Shown here: in pieces, positions 11,285 through 24,523 of the stretch
Position numbering within the stretch: position 1 is the first letter of the stretch
Layout: each line of letters opens with the position of its first letter
Assembly (NCBI GenBank): GCA_003952965.2
Contig: CM025855.1
Coordinates: 37,498,948 to 37,562,947 of the forward strand
Direction: 5' to 3'
DNA length: 64,000 bases
Source: Morella rubra
Taxonomy: Eukaryota > Streptophyta > Magnoliopsida > Fagales > Myricaceae
Program-made: the position numbers and the translations under genes
Notes under the pieces: model-generated
The model's database searches: none
Seen by the model: the letters and a program-made list of their open reading frames with translations, nothing else
What the model was told of the DNA's origin: nothing

Positions 11285-13643
11285 TCAACATGCCCTGACA
11301 AGTTTAGATCTCCATGTTCCCCAATTCAAACAGCCTCTCTCTCCAATAACTGGATCCAAAAACCTTCTCTCCAAACGTTCTCTTTTAGATTCATTGGAAT
11401 CATCTTCTGGAGCCAAACTCTTCAGGGGTAATTGGGGGCTTCCAATATCTGTTGTCTCCAGAAGTTGGTTCACCATCTCCAAGATTTCACTCATTTTGGG
11501 GCGTAACTTAGGGTGCTGAACCAAGCACCGGTTAGCTACAGCAGATAACTTATGGGCAGACTTGAGGGAATATTTTCTTTCTAGTGTCGGGTCCAAAATC
11601 AGCTCAAACTTTTTGATCCTAGAGAGGTGTGGCTTGACCCATTCCAACAGTTTTTGCTCGTTCTTGGGAAGGTTCCGGTCAAAAGGACGCCTACCAGTGA
11701 TAAGTTCATAAAGGAAAACGCCGTAACTCCAGACATCACTTTTTGCCGTAAGATGTCCAGTCCGAAGATATTCAGGAGCCGCATATCCAATTGTTCCTAC
11801 AACCTATACAAACATTAGAAAAATTGGTTCAGAACTACAATTAACATACAGAGTCATGGTTTGTTTCCATAACTAAGATATAGAGAATGCATGAGATCTG
11901 ATTTAGGTTCCAGCAACAAGAAGAGTAGAAAAGCAGAAAAAGCATTAAGGCTTTTAAAACGGAAAAGACAATGTATTTAGATTTTGGGCAGTTTACTTGC
12001 TAATTTGAATGAGAGTCTTCTGCCCATGTCATGCATCGCTAATCTAGTATTAATTCAACATAAGTTGCAGGACGTGACAAACAACTTGTAAAAGCGAATT
12101 AAACATACTGCTGTTGAGACATGACTTAATCCATCTGAAGGCCCCAGCCTGGCCAATCCGAAGTCCGACAACTTCGCATTCCATTGGTCATCCAAAAGTA
12201 TGTTTGAAGACTTGAAATCCCTGAAGATAATCTGCAACAACAAATTTAGCAAAAGAACATTAATTAAAAAGGATAGGTTTTTTTTTTTTATGCAGAACCT
12301 TTTCTGAAAAATTCCCCTGGAGTTCAGCAAATCTCATCTTTAAGGCTCAAAAGAACACAAAAGACCTGAAAATCCATTCCTTCATGGAGGTATGCTAATC
12401 CACGGGCAGCATCCTGGGCTATTCTCATTCTTGTATTCCACAAAAGGGGTGCCTGAGACCGGGTTGATAAATGATCCTGCACACTCCTATTGGGCATGTA
12501 TTCATATATCAGCAGCCTCTGGATTCCTCTTTCATCATCCTCTGCACAGTATCCCACTAATTTAACAAGATTTGGATGTTCAACAATCCCTAAAACATTC
12601 ACTTCTGTCACCCACTCTTTATGTCCCTGTCAGACCAGATATCATAACAACAAAAATCAAATATCTAAAATGAGTAGGTATTTTGAAACGATACCCAGAC
12701 TGGCATACAAGAAGAAACAAAAACAAGAAACTTTCCTTTCTACTTTTCTTCTTAAACATCACCAATGAGACATTGAGACTTTCTAAGACAAAAGCAGATC
12801 TCTAGATTTTTTACATTCCCCAACATGAAGCTAATATGTTTGCACCAAAGGTGCCTAGAAAACAAAAACAAGATACTTTCCTTTCTACTTTTCTTCTTAA
12901 ACATCACCAATGAGACAGTGAAGCTGTCTATGACAAAAGCAGATCTCTAGTATTTTTGACATTCCCTACATAAAGCTTATATGTTTGCACTAAAGGTAAT
13001 GAAAGACACCGTCCCAAACTCACATATTTATGTCTGACAATTTTCTACTTTTTCTGCAGTATAATAATTATTATTGCCTAATCGCGCATAGTAGAAGGAT
13101 CAAACATATACTAATTATTATTGTGTAATCATGCGTAAAAGGATATTTCCACTCAATTACAGACAAGAATTTGCACTGATCCTCTGCAAAACTTGTACTC
13201 TGATCCTTTTATCAATCAATTTATCTTGCTAAGAGAACATAAGGAAAAAGAAGAAAACTTGCCTGCAATCCTCTCCTACTAAGTTGTTTAATGGCAACAT
13301 CTATCTTTTTCTGAGGATCATCTGTGCTACGGATCACACCCCTGTATACACCACCAAACCCACCCTCACCAACCATGAGAGAGCGACTGAAATTCTTTGT
13401 GGCCATCTTCAACTCCGAGAATGTGAATTCTCTGAGATTACTTTGTTTTTGAGACAAAATTGCAAATGACTTGGCAGAGGATGCTGTACTAAACTCGGAG
13501 ACAATCTGAGAATTAAATTCAGAACCAGATCTCCTCATATCCTGGTCAGTTGACATGGATGTGGAGGTGGACTGAACAGAGATGGACTTTGTTGTCCTTG
13601 GTTCATCATTCCTCCCTTTGTTGAAGAAAACTAAACACTTCAT
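11285..13643 (-). CDS. PCRK1: Receptor-like cytoplasmic kinase, RLCK-VII, PCRK1/PCRK2-like
   Basis: Four exons: 13643-13263, 12626-12366, 12231-12109, 11803-11285 (1284 nt, 427 aa; the Arabidopsis proteins are close to this length). The kinase is complete: GEGGFGGVY loop at residues 92-100, Lys119 in VAIK, Arg-Asp at 218-219 in [13 protein letters not shown] at 237, and YAAPE at 262-266. The N-terminal MKCLVFF and the [11 protein letters not shown] block are typical of this clade. In Arabidopsis PCRK1/2 act at the plasma membrane below pattern receptors and promote salicylic-acid-dependent immunity; that role here is inferred. The C-terminal tail is basic. Intron 1 begins GC rather than GT and contains a 145-bp tandem duplication. 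PCRK1 versus PCRK2 orthology is not resolved. Confidence 0.92.
12718..13005. repeat. Tandem duplication (about 145 bp) in kinase intron 1
   Basis: Words such as actttcctttctacttttc, aaacatcaccaatgagaca, gacaaaagcagatctctag and atatgtttgcac occur in the same order from about 12718 and again from about 12866, with a few substitutions. It lies wholly inside intron 1, so coding is not affected. Confidence 0.85.
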
Positions 13644-16391
13644 AGCCCCTCAAAAGTGCTTGCTTTGCTGCGCATATCCAAGATCTGTATCATGATGGGA
13701 AAACAAGGCCAATGCAGTAGCCAAAGTCGTGTTTAACATATCACAGCAGGACTGCAAGCCTAACTTCAATTCATAAAACCCATGAATGTCTATGAAATTC
13801 GAACTCAACCAGAAATTTTCCTTTCACATATTCACTTACATGATGATATCCTACATCTCTCCTAAATAGTCGCATAAATTCATCCAAAAACAGAGAAGCT
13901 ATTATCTTCGATGAACACGCAAATCTGTCATACAGGCCTGATGTGAAATTATGGGACACTTCCAATAAAAGGGTTATCTCTTTTTAATTTCCTGTTTCCT
14001 CAAGAACCTCCACTCAGGCTGTTGACCTCAGGAAAATAATCCACCATTTCGTTTGCAAACTCCAGCCTTGTGAAGCCGCTAAGTATTCACATCTTATCCC
14101 TAGAACAATTTCAACTTTCAAGTGCTATGTTTTATAACTTCCTTTCAATCATATTTTGCCCGAAATATTTTCGAACTTTGGTCCCTTACGCAGAAACCCT
14201 TTTTCTTCTTTTTTGGGTCAGTCAGAAACTCTTAATTTGTTTCATCAAAAGATTGGGGTGTGCAAAAACACATACAAGCACGAAGGAAGTGGCAAAGAAC
14301 AATCACGATTTAAAAACCCAGAACTCCATTTCTTCCGAATTCACTCGAATACCCGGAATAAGGGAAATTGAACGACATAAAAGATCACTTACAGTTGCAC
14401 GAATTTAGCTTGCTAAATCACAGGAAGAATAAAGGACAAACCTGTAAGAAAAGGAGTCTTACCTATCATATAATTCCGATAGATAGACCAAAAGGAACAA
14501 TTCGAGAACATTTACTCAACTTCATTTTCTAGAAGGTTTTAAGAGAAACCCAGAAACCAAGAACGATGTTGTATGAGCGTCTCCAAGGACACGACGAGCA
14601 CTCCACAATCTGCAGGAAGTCAATGCTACAGGGCAGCTGGAATTTAGCTTACCAACCGTGAACCCCATCACATAAAAAAGAAAGAGTAACGACCAAAAAA
14701 ATAATGTGTTGGAGCGTAGGATCAGAAAGTGGAGTGTGAACAGGACTTATGGTGAAAACGAAAACCGGGTCGGGTCAGGAGATAGATGGCTTCCTTCTGG
14801 AGAAAGGCAGAGAGAGAGAGAGTGAGGGTACATCACGGAGACCGCGTCCATCTCCTCAAGTGTAAAGAATAGTTTACGGATCGGTGATTTTTGGAAGTCG
14901 AAAACCATCGGTCCTCTAAACACCTTGATCATGGTATTTTCTTGGTTTAAAGTATGAGTCAAGGTACTAAAGGCAGTGTAGTCGCGTAAGTGAATCGTGT
15001 AAATGTAATAGGTAAAAGGAATTTTTTCAAACGTGAACGAAGACCATCATGGTCCAACACACGAGATCAGATGGTACTTACAAAGACTATTTGTCCGCGA
15101 CACCGGCGGGATGATTTGTGATCAACAAAATGAACTAGATACGGAAGGGAAACGTAGTCAGAGTCATCATATTAATTGGGGGACTCGCACGAATTTAGAC
15201 TCATCGATCCATTCCGAAGGTTTTCCTCGTCTTCCACAATCTGTCAATGCTATGGAATTTAGCTTATGTTTTAATGCTTCAAAAGTTTTTATGGTTCGGG
15301 TCACTTCAGATTACATCATCCAGTGTACGGATCCGAAAACGGTGATCAAAAAGCCTAATTGTTAAATCGATCATGTACGTGTCATTTCGAAAACTCGAGT
15401 TCTTTAAAACATGTTATTCCAGTCGAAGACTTGTACATTCATCAATCGCACTCAAAATAAAGTTTTTAGATAGTTTTGGTTATTCCTCTCTTGTTTGTAC
15501 GGACATGGAATAGTACACAATGTCCTTTTAGATTATTTTTTTGAGTTTCTTTTGTTTGAGATGTTCTGTTTGTAAGCTTCTCGTACAGTTCATTTGCTGC
15601 GTTCAGATTAATAGCAAAAATTGAAAAAAAAAAACAGAAGACAGGAGATCAAAGTTCATGTTGTTATAAAATCACTAATCAAAAGTTAATAGATTTTACA
15701 CTCAAACCAGAATAGTCACTTAGGCTCCACAGCTACATAACTTTCGAGCATACCAAATTTGATCCAATATATATATATAAATTATGAGGTCAATATTATT
15801 TTAGAATCTGAATTATTAAATTTATCACATTGAGTCGTCGTATTATTAAAATTCATCAATATTCATCCTCAAAAAATTTGTCATAGGGGTGGTGAATAAC
15901 CATTTAAGACCTCGGACTAGAAATATATACTCGTCGGGGGCAAAAAATTTCTTAGTTAAAAAACATTGAAAGTCTGATTTGAATTGGATGCCAATTGGGC
16001 GAAGTCCAAGACATGCATATCATAATTCATTTCGACTCTCGAGTCTCCTTAAAAGATCTTTCTTTATCTGGGTATGAAGCAGCCCCTCAATCTACATAGA
16101 GACAACAAAACCGAACATGTCTGGAAGCCGGCAAAGGCGAGTCGCTAGAACGTGCTCTCCCTAGTTGGTCCCACCATACTACTCCCTTCACTTCTCCTTC
16201 TCTCCTTCGCAGGCTCGCCGCAAATCTCTCTCCGCGTTTGACCTCTGAAACCCCACGTAGACCCTACAACCCAAGATGACCAATGCCCACTTTCCCAGAC
16301 CCCAGTTCAGTTCGCCCCTGGATCTCCGTTACCTTTCATAAGCGCAGAAAATCTTTGTTCCATTGTCCTCATTATCTACCGTTGTCCAAGA
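13644..16391. promoter_or_regulatory. Shared upstream region between divergent kinase and ABCG genes
   Basis: About 2.7 kb separates the kinase start (13643, minus) from the ABCG start (16392, plus). The kinase leader probably occupies part of 13644-14900, which has a GA tract (about 14810-14822). The ABCG leader probably starts in the CT-rich stretch 16150-16390. The middle (15000-16000) is AT-rich. I see no further gene; short open frames here lack recognisable domains. Confidence 0.45.
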
Positions 16392-19300
16392 ATGAGCTCC
16401 AAAAAGAACCTCAGGATATTTAACTTGTGGACAACTCTCATTTTAGCTACTGTAGTGCTGAGTTTGGTGCGGTTGGTCCGGAGCCAAGATGTCAATGGTG
16501 ACAATAACCAATTCAGCAACCCTGCGACTCTTCCGCTTATTACACAGGTCGTCTACAGCCAGATTTCCAATCTCAGCGCTGTTGTTGAAAAGAGTATCGG
16601 CAACCAGTCCAGCTTCTGCATTAAACACTGGTGCGTGATTTGCTTTCAGCCTTAGACTTATGTTTGGTTGCTTAGAAACTAAATGGAAAGAAACGAAAAG
16701 TAGGATTTTGAATCGTCTTATTTTAGTTTCCTTTGGGTATGAAAAGTAAACTCAAATAAATAGTTCAATTAGCTGAGTTGAATGAAGTTCTTGCTACTAG
16801 AGAATCGAACTCGAGAGGAAAATAAAACAGTTGCTGGCAAAGCTTATGCTGGTAGAGAGTACAACTTGTATATTTATGTGTTTGCTATCGATATTTTGTT
16901 GCCCCTTATTTTGTTTCAACTGTCCAGTATCAAAAGTCGACTTAACTAAATAGTTGGCATTAGGTCTCAGTGAAATTCTTGCTAATAACAAAAATCGAAT
17001 GAAATGGTGAATTAGACAGTTGTTCGAAAGGCTTAAGCAGGTAGGGAGCCTAATTTTCATATTTATCTGACTGAAGTATCAACATTTTGATTTCTTTTCT
17101 TTCGTTTCAATTGTTTAGAAACATAACAAAGGATTAATTTTGATTTTGTCCTTGAAGTGTTAGAATGTGATTTGCTCTAGTGGTTAAGTTTACTTGAGTG
17201 GATTTTGATGCTCGCTTTGTTGTTTCAGGGATGCTGATTGGAACCGAGCATTTAATTTTTCTTCCAACTTGGGCTTCTTGTCTTCTTGCATTCAAAAGAC
17301 AAACGGTACTGAACTTGTATAAATAGAAAGAAAAAAGACAATGCTGCTCTTTTTGTTGCTGAGAAAATGAAGGGAAAACAGGGATCTTTGCCCACCACAT
17401 GGAAGAAAAATTGAAAGTACACGCTCTTAAAATGATTGGAACAATGAGGGGTTTTGATCATGAAATTTGGTAATTCTATTGACGCACCAGTGTGCTCCTC
17501 TGCCTATCCTTTGGGCAAGTTCATGGTTAGGCAAAAAGGACCGTGTGCGCAAGGGCCTTAAAAAACCATCTACAGAAATCAGAGCAACATGTTCAGTTTT
17601 TGCTGAATGTTCCCAATCTCTTAGTAAATCTTTTCTATAGTATGATTCCTATCATCTGACATGTTTCTGGTGACTTTCATTTGTCAACAGGAGACATTAC
17701 ACGGCGCTTGTGTACAGCAGCGGAAATGAAATTTTATATGAATAGTTTCTTTGAAACATCTGCAAGTGAAAATTACTTGAAGCCTAATAAGAACTGTAAT
17801 TTAACCTCATGGGTTCCTGGTTGTGAGCCAGGATGGGCTTGTAGTGCTGGCTTGGATCAGCAGGTTGACCTTAGTGATGCCAAGGTTATCCCTGCAAGAA
17901 CTCTGGACTGCCAGACTTGTTGTGAGGGTTTCTTCTGTCCTCACGGTCTTACCTGCATGATACGTAAGTATTGAGAATATTTTACATCTTTTTCTCCTAT
18001 AAAAATTGGAGTAGCTTCTAATTGAGAAACCTTCAATTGCTGATTTGTCATACAGGCATCAATTGCCACAATTGATTGTTGATCCTAAGTTATTGAACAG
18101 GAGGTTGCATGTAAACTTTTTACTCTTAGGATATAGAACCTAGAAAGGCCAACCATTTTCCCGCTTTAAAGTGCAATATGTTCTTGATCTCATTACCATA
18201 TTTTCTGATGTTTCTTCTGGTCAATGCTATTTGAAATCATGTTCTTGAAGCTTGCCCATTAGGTTCTTATTGTCCCCTTGCTACGCTCAACAAAACAACT
18301 GGTGTTTGTGAACCGTGAGTTTATTTACTAGCGCTCGATATCACTTTATTTGTGGTTTTAATTGCCCTACACATTCGAACTTTAAATATAGAATGATTTT
18401 CCTGCAGATATCTATACCAACTACCTCCAGGACAACCAAATCATACTTGTGGAGGAGCAAACATTTGGGCTGATGTTGCTAGTAGCAGTGAGATATTCTG
18501 TTCAGCTGGATCATTTTGCCCAACTACCTCCCACAGCATTACTTGCAGCCGTGGGTATACATTTTTACCCAATAGTTGGTCAACTTTTGTCCTATTTGTC
18601 ACATCATGTTTCAACAAATCAAGATGTATAAGAACTTCTGTTTTATCCCATCATTTTCTACCCCGGCTGATAATACAGTTGCTTCTTTCTGCCTCTATGG
18701 TTTCTTTTTTAATGCTATCAAATCTTTTTAATGGAATTGCAGACATTACTGCAGGATGGGCTCTACATCAGAGAAAAGTAAGTTCATTTTATTTTCCTCG
18801 TTTTTATTTGTTAAAATGATTAATTAATTTTAAATACTATATAGTAATAGTTGCATGTGTGTGTGTGCATTTGCATAATAAAATTTTAAATAGGATTGTT
18901 TTGCTGTTCTGCTGGCTGCAAAGTTCATTAAAACTTTCACCATTTATCTTGCAGGCTGCTTCAAGTTGTCTTCGTGCAACCCGAGCTCTGCAAAACAAAA
19001 TATTCAGGCATATGGGATTTTGCTTTTGGTAGGTTGCTCACGTTACTCTGAACTGCAAACTTGACAAATGACCTTGGATGGCTCCATGGCTAAGCACCAT
19101 TCATTTCTATTCTAATAATCCATGCTACTCTTAATGCTAGGTTCCCTGAAACCTCTCAGATATTTCTTAATTTCGGTTTCGCATTTTCTTGATTCCCGTT
19201 TTATATGCATTTTTCAAAAGAAGTATCCTCTGTTCTAAATGGAACTATGCTTAATATCTGCCACCAGAAAAGAACAAATATACTTGGTAGAAATTGACAC

Positions 19301-22300
19301 CTTTCAATTACTTATGCAGGCTGCTTTAAGTACTCTGCTACTTGTCATTTACAACTGTTCTGACCAAGTTCTAACCAGTAGGGAAAGAAGACTGGCCCAA
19401 TCCAGGGAAGCAGCAGCCAGAAGTGCAAGGGAGGTGGCAAAAGCTCACCAACGGTGGAAAGCTGCAAAAGATGCAGCTAAGAAGCATGCAAGTGGATTGC
19501 AAGCCCATCTGTCACGCACTTTTTCTCGTAAAAAAGATGCAACCAATCACGAGAAACTTAAGATTTTGGATCAATTTAAATCAGATGAGGATCCAATACT
19601 GCCTCCGCATCCACATACTTCGGATGCATATCTGGCCTCAACAGCAATATCAGTAGAAAAGAAGGCGGAACCCAGGGATCTCATGCAGATGATTGAAGAC
19701 ATTGAGGATAACCCTGATAGTTGTCAAGGTTTCAATACTGGTACAGGAGATAAGAATGTTAAACTACATGTGCATAAGGTGAAAAAGACTCATAGTCAAA
19801 TGTTTAAATATGCATATGCTCAACTTGAGAAAGAAAGAGCTCAGCAGCAAGAGAATGAGAAACTTTCCTTCTCAGGAATAGTTAAACTTGCTACTAATAC
19901 TGAACTTAGGAAAAGGCCTCTACTTGAGATTGCTTTCAAAGACCTGACCCTTACCTTGAAAGCAAAAAACAAGCACCTATTGAGGTGTGTTACTGGGAAA
20001 ATCAAGCCTGGCAGAATTACTGCTGTCATGGGTCCATCTGGGGCTGGAAAAACAACATTTCTTTCTGCTGTAGCAGGAAAAGCAATTGGGTGCAGAATGA
20101 CAGGTTTAATCCTTGTAAATGGAAAGAATGAGTCTATCCACTCATACAAGAAAATCATTGGTTTTGTGCCACAAGATGATATTGTGCATGGAAACTTAAC
20201 AGTGGAAGAAAATCTCTGGTTCAGTGCAAATTGCAGGTACATCTCATTCAGCTTCTCTTAGAGTCCTCCCATATCATATGTCATCGCTCAATGGTGGAGA
20301 TTTAATGCTAAAGTTTGTCATCAAACTGCATGGATCAAAAAGTTCATGATAAAAAAGCAGTAAATCTTTTTTCTTTTTCATGAATGTTACATGCTGTTGG
20401 GTGCCATTGTGCTGGTTATCATGCAACATACTAATTAGCTCCCTGATGGGAGGTCAAAGCCTATAGATCGATGGTTTTCGATTCAGGACTGCTTTTTACC
20501 TACGTGTCTGAAACTTTGAGAGTTTTGAGTGTCTACTAGTTGAGTTAGTTTTAGCCTGTTTTATTGTTTTATGCTTCTTTATTGTTCCTTGGTTTAGGAA
20601 TCCCATGACTACAAGCTCCTACGGTGTAACTCTCTAAATTTTCACATTTTATCATCTTGGAGACCAACATTTAGAATTCTTCTCTTTGTTTGTGATATCT
20701 CTGTTTGACTTGATTACTGGTCTGGGCAGTGTACATGCTTCCTGTATACTCGAGTGTTAACCCTCCTTTTACTGTATTTCTTTTGATTGGCTATGATTGG
20801 AAACAAAGAGAAATAAATTGACCCTAAGGTATGCTATAGCTCTGAAATTGTCATCCCATTGCGTATTCTAACCACAGGAGCAGACGCCACCTTAACGTGG
20901 ATACATTATTGGTTTCACAATTTCTAAGGAAATTGCTTGTTATTTTTATTAGTTACGAGTGAAATACAAAGTCACTTAATTGCGGCAGGAGCTATTTCTT
21001 CAATCCTCCCCTGTTTCCTGTCAAAGGTACCAAAAATAGGTAATCATCAATTCCAAAGAAGTAGACATTGTCCTATCCCACATCCCAGTAATTAAGTTGC
21101 TTCCAAAGAGTTCAAATGTTTCAAAGTTGCTTTTGAAGTTTATTCAAGCCGTTTCCTTCAGTTCAAATTGCTATTGAAGTTGCCTATTGTAATATCTCTT
21201 CTACAACGGATTGTGTTTGCTCTTTCTTGGTCGTGTCTGCCGTTCATTCTCCATAACCATGTTTTGTATGATACTGTATGATAATTTTTCTGTCAAGCAT
21301 CCTGCATTCACTGCTGCCTTATTTTTTGCACTTTTACTAACAAATTTCTGATGGCTGAAGACTATCTACTGACTTGTCAAAGCCGGATAAAGTTCTAATT
21401 GTTGAAAGAGTTATTGAGTTCTTGGGACTTCAGACAGTGCGGGCATCCTTGGTTGGAACAGTGGAAAAACGAGGAATATCTGGAGGCCAGCGGAAGCGAG
21501 TGAATGTAGGATTGGAAATGGTTATGGAACCTTCACTTCTGATCTTAGATGAACCAACATCTGGTTTGGACAGTGCATCATCTCAGCAACTTCTCAGAGC
21601 ACTTCGACGTGAAGCTCTTGAAGGGGTAAATGTCTGCACAGTGGTTCACCAACCAAGGTCACTTCTCTAATCACAAGTCTGGATATTTGGAAAATCTCAT
21701 CAAATGTTTTGCTCAATTACCCATAGAAGACCAAAAAGGCATGTTTTATGGGTAAGGTGGGGCTTTTTTGTTTGATTCTTGCTCATGGCCAGCAGAGAAG
21801 GTTACCTTTTTCACATATTAGGAAGTAACAGGAGTTATTCTGATTTACACATGATGCGATTTTTATTTCTGAAAACTCAAATTCCCGCTGGTAAAATAAC
21901 TAGAACACTAAAACTGAACCCCAGCTTAGAACTTTTAGCAGTAGGGACTAGGACTAGCTTTACGTCATAACTCAAAAAAATATGCACCCGAAGGAAGAGG
22001 TACTTAGAAAATTACTTTACATAGTTATCAGACATCTGCTTAGACTGAGCAGGCTTGACCAGTTCTCATTCACAGGTTCAGATAATTATTTGTAGAACTC
22101 CTCTTAGATTCTATGTCAAATTCTTGAGTGTTGTTGCTTATGGTTTAACTTGTCTTCTGTTATTTATTAATGGGTGAAATTTCTTCTTCAGCTATGCCTT
22201 ATTCAAGATGTTTGACGATTTGATACTTCTGGCAAAAGGTGGTCTCACTGTCTATCATGGACCAGTGAAGAAAGTTGAAGAATATTTTGCTGGCCTCGGG

Positions 22301-24523
22301 ATCAATGTGCCAGAGCGTGTAAATCCTCCAGATCACTTTATTGACATTTTGGAGGGTATTGTGGTACCCAGTGGCAGCTCATCTCTGAGTTATGAAGAAC
22401 TCCCAATCAGATGGATGCTTCATAATGGGTACCCAGTACCCCCTGATATGCAGCAGAATGCTGCTGGACTTCCTAGGTCTTCAGTGGATGCAACTCCAGC
22501 AGATGAAAAAAATCCTTCTGGTGCTCGACTGGAGGAACAATCTCTTGCTGGAGAGATTTGGCAAGGTATGAGAAGTAATGTGGAGATGCAGCGGGATAAG
22601 ATACAACTCAATTTTTTAAAGTCGAAGGACTTAACGAACCGGAGGACTCCAGGTGTATTCCAGCAATACAAATACTTCCTTGGGAGGTAAATAATGCACT
22701 GGGTATAGGTACCTCCAAATAGTTTTCAGATAATTGCCTTGCTGAATACACAACATGATTGGCATTTCCAAAATCATTGTCTTGTAGATTATGGTTCTTG
22801 AGATTATGAGGAAAGGAGAGGAAACTGTGATGAAATTTTCCTTGAGAACCTCTTAAAAACTTTCACACATTCTGCCTCATTTGCCCTTTGAAAGGAGTGT
22901 TCATGCGAGTCAAGTTTGTTGGTCATTCTAGTGAGTCAATAGTCTTATTTTTGCATCTCATAGGACAAATTTTCTTGGAGTATTCTCTAAAACATAATGA
23001 CATGTCATATCTTAGTGTCCTTTACTAAATGTTGTTATATCATATGACTGTTAACCCCCATCCACTGACAAGTTCATAGACTTTCAGCATTTTTCTCATC
23101 TTCTTTGTGCCCAGGAGATGTAGGGATTGGTAGGCAGCGACTATGGCTAACTACAATATTAGCAGTGGGTTATAGAGTGACTAGTCATATTTCCATCACT
23201 CCATATTACTTATTCAACTTACCATTTGATAGGATATGACTGTAAAGAGATAACCATCCGGTGATTTCAGGGTTGGTAGTTGCATTTTCATATTCTGTGT
23301 CCATGACATTTCAGGGTTGGTAAGCAGCGACTACGGGAAGCTAAAATCCTAGCAATGGATTATCTAATCTTATTACTTGCGGGAGCTTGCTTAGGATCCA
23401 TTGTTAAAGTCAAAGATCAATCCTTTGGTGCAGATGCTTATACTTACACCATTATTGCAGTTTGTAAGTCCAGGAAATTCTCAGTTACCCCTCCTGTTGG
23501 AGTATTTTGAGTTTCCCTCTGTTGATTTATGTCCAGAGAACTTTCAACGACACTTTTCAATGACACTGGGAGATACTTTTGCCACCACACATGTTTATTG
23601 TTACTCCTAAAACCAACAAATTGTGATCTTCTTATATGACCTGAAATGATCAATAATCATGACAATGTCAAATTTGGCATTAATGCACCAGGCTTGAAGT
23701 GATATAGTACTGCAGAGCATTCTTATGCAGAAAGATACTTCCTAAGTGGTATTTTTGCTACTGATTTTCAGCTCTTCTGTGCAAAATTGCGGCTCTGCGA
23801 TCATTTGCTCTGGATAGACTACATTACTGGAGAGAGAGTGCTTCTGGCATGAGCAGCTTGGCTTATTTTCTGTCGAAAGACACGATTGACCATTTTATAC
23901 AGCGATCAAGCCTGCAGTATACCTCTCGATGTTTTACTTTCTCACAAGCCCTAGATCTAGCTTTGCCGATAATTACGTTGTCTTGTCCTGCCTAGTGTAT
24001 TGTGTAACTGGTATAGCCTATGCATTGGCCATTGTTTTCGAAGCAGGAACAGCCCAGCTGGTGAGTAATAGAAAGTAGCCGTTGGAGACTTGCCAACTTA
24101 CTAATTCGACATCTTTACATCCTTCGATTTTGCTGAATGTTTTACTGTTTCTTGCAGTGGTCAGTTCTTCTTCCAGTTGTTTTAACTCTCATTGCGACAC
24201 AGCCAGAAGATAGCAAATTTATGAAGATAGCAGCTAATCTGTGCTACCCCAAGTGGGCTTTGGAAGCATTTGTTGTCGCAAATGCTGAAAAGTAATCAAT
24301 CGTCCTCCGAATAATTCTTTTCTTCTTTCCTCTGGTAGATCTTACGGTTTCCATAATGCTCTGCAGGTATTACGGAGTGTGGCTGATAACTCGTTGTGGT
24401 GCGCTCCTGCAAAGTGGCTATAATCTTCATGATTGGAGCCAGTGCCTAGTCATCCTCATCTTCATTGGTGTAGTTTGTCGTCTGATAGCATTTTTGTGGA
24501 TGGTGACCTTCCAAAAGAAGTAA
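16392..24523 (+). CDS. ABC transporter G family half-transporter, ABCG24/ABCG28-like (one frame break)
   Basis: Fourteen exons: 16392-16630, 17229-17305, 17691-17963, 18251-18314, 18408-18554, 18743-18777, 18955-19028, 19320-20236, 21361-21657, 22192-22686, 23315-23463, 23772-24060, 24158-24291, 24367-24523. The order is signal peptide, cysteine-rich extracellular region ([13 protein letters not shown]), a TM helix, a basic linker, then the ABC domain: Walker [10 protein letters not shown] near residue 540, signature ISGGQRKR, Walker [11 protein letters not shown]-loop VVHQP, and finally the TM domain. This long-N-terminus architecture marks the plant ABCG24/28 group (about 1100 aa). All exon phases fit except exon 12, which is 289 nt where 290 is needed: one base is missing near 23893-23898, so translation as written stops within that exon. 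Substrate unknown. Confidence 0.9.
16760..17135 (+). repeat. Degenerate tandem duplication (about 190 bp) in ABCG intron 1
   Basis: Two related blocks, about 16760-16930 and 16948-17135, share ordered words (aatagtt, gaagttcttgcta versus gaaattcttgcta, acagttg, aggcttaagc versus aagcttatgc, tttcaattgt). They diverge well beyond the kinase-intron duplication, so the event is older. It lies entirely inside the intron. Confidence 0.6.
23119..23280 (+). repeat. Fossil copies of exon 11 start inside ABCG intron 10
   Basis: At about 23123-23185 the intron carries a close relative of the first 55-60 bp of exon 11 (shared ggcagcgacta versus agcagcgacta, then agcagtgggttat versus agcaatggattat). At 23262-23278 a second, shorter copy of the acceptor region reads tttcagggttggta, identical to the true splice site at 23310-23323. 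This looks like local duplication of an exon start plus its splice site. Confidence 0.7.

Noticed and set aside
23772..24060. Hidden micro-intron to explain the ABCG frame break
   Set aside because: No usable GT...AG pair near 23890 restores the frame; exon arithmetic points to one missing base.
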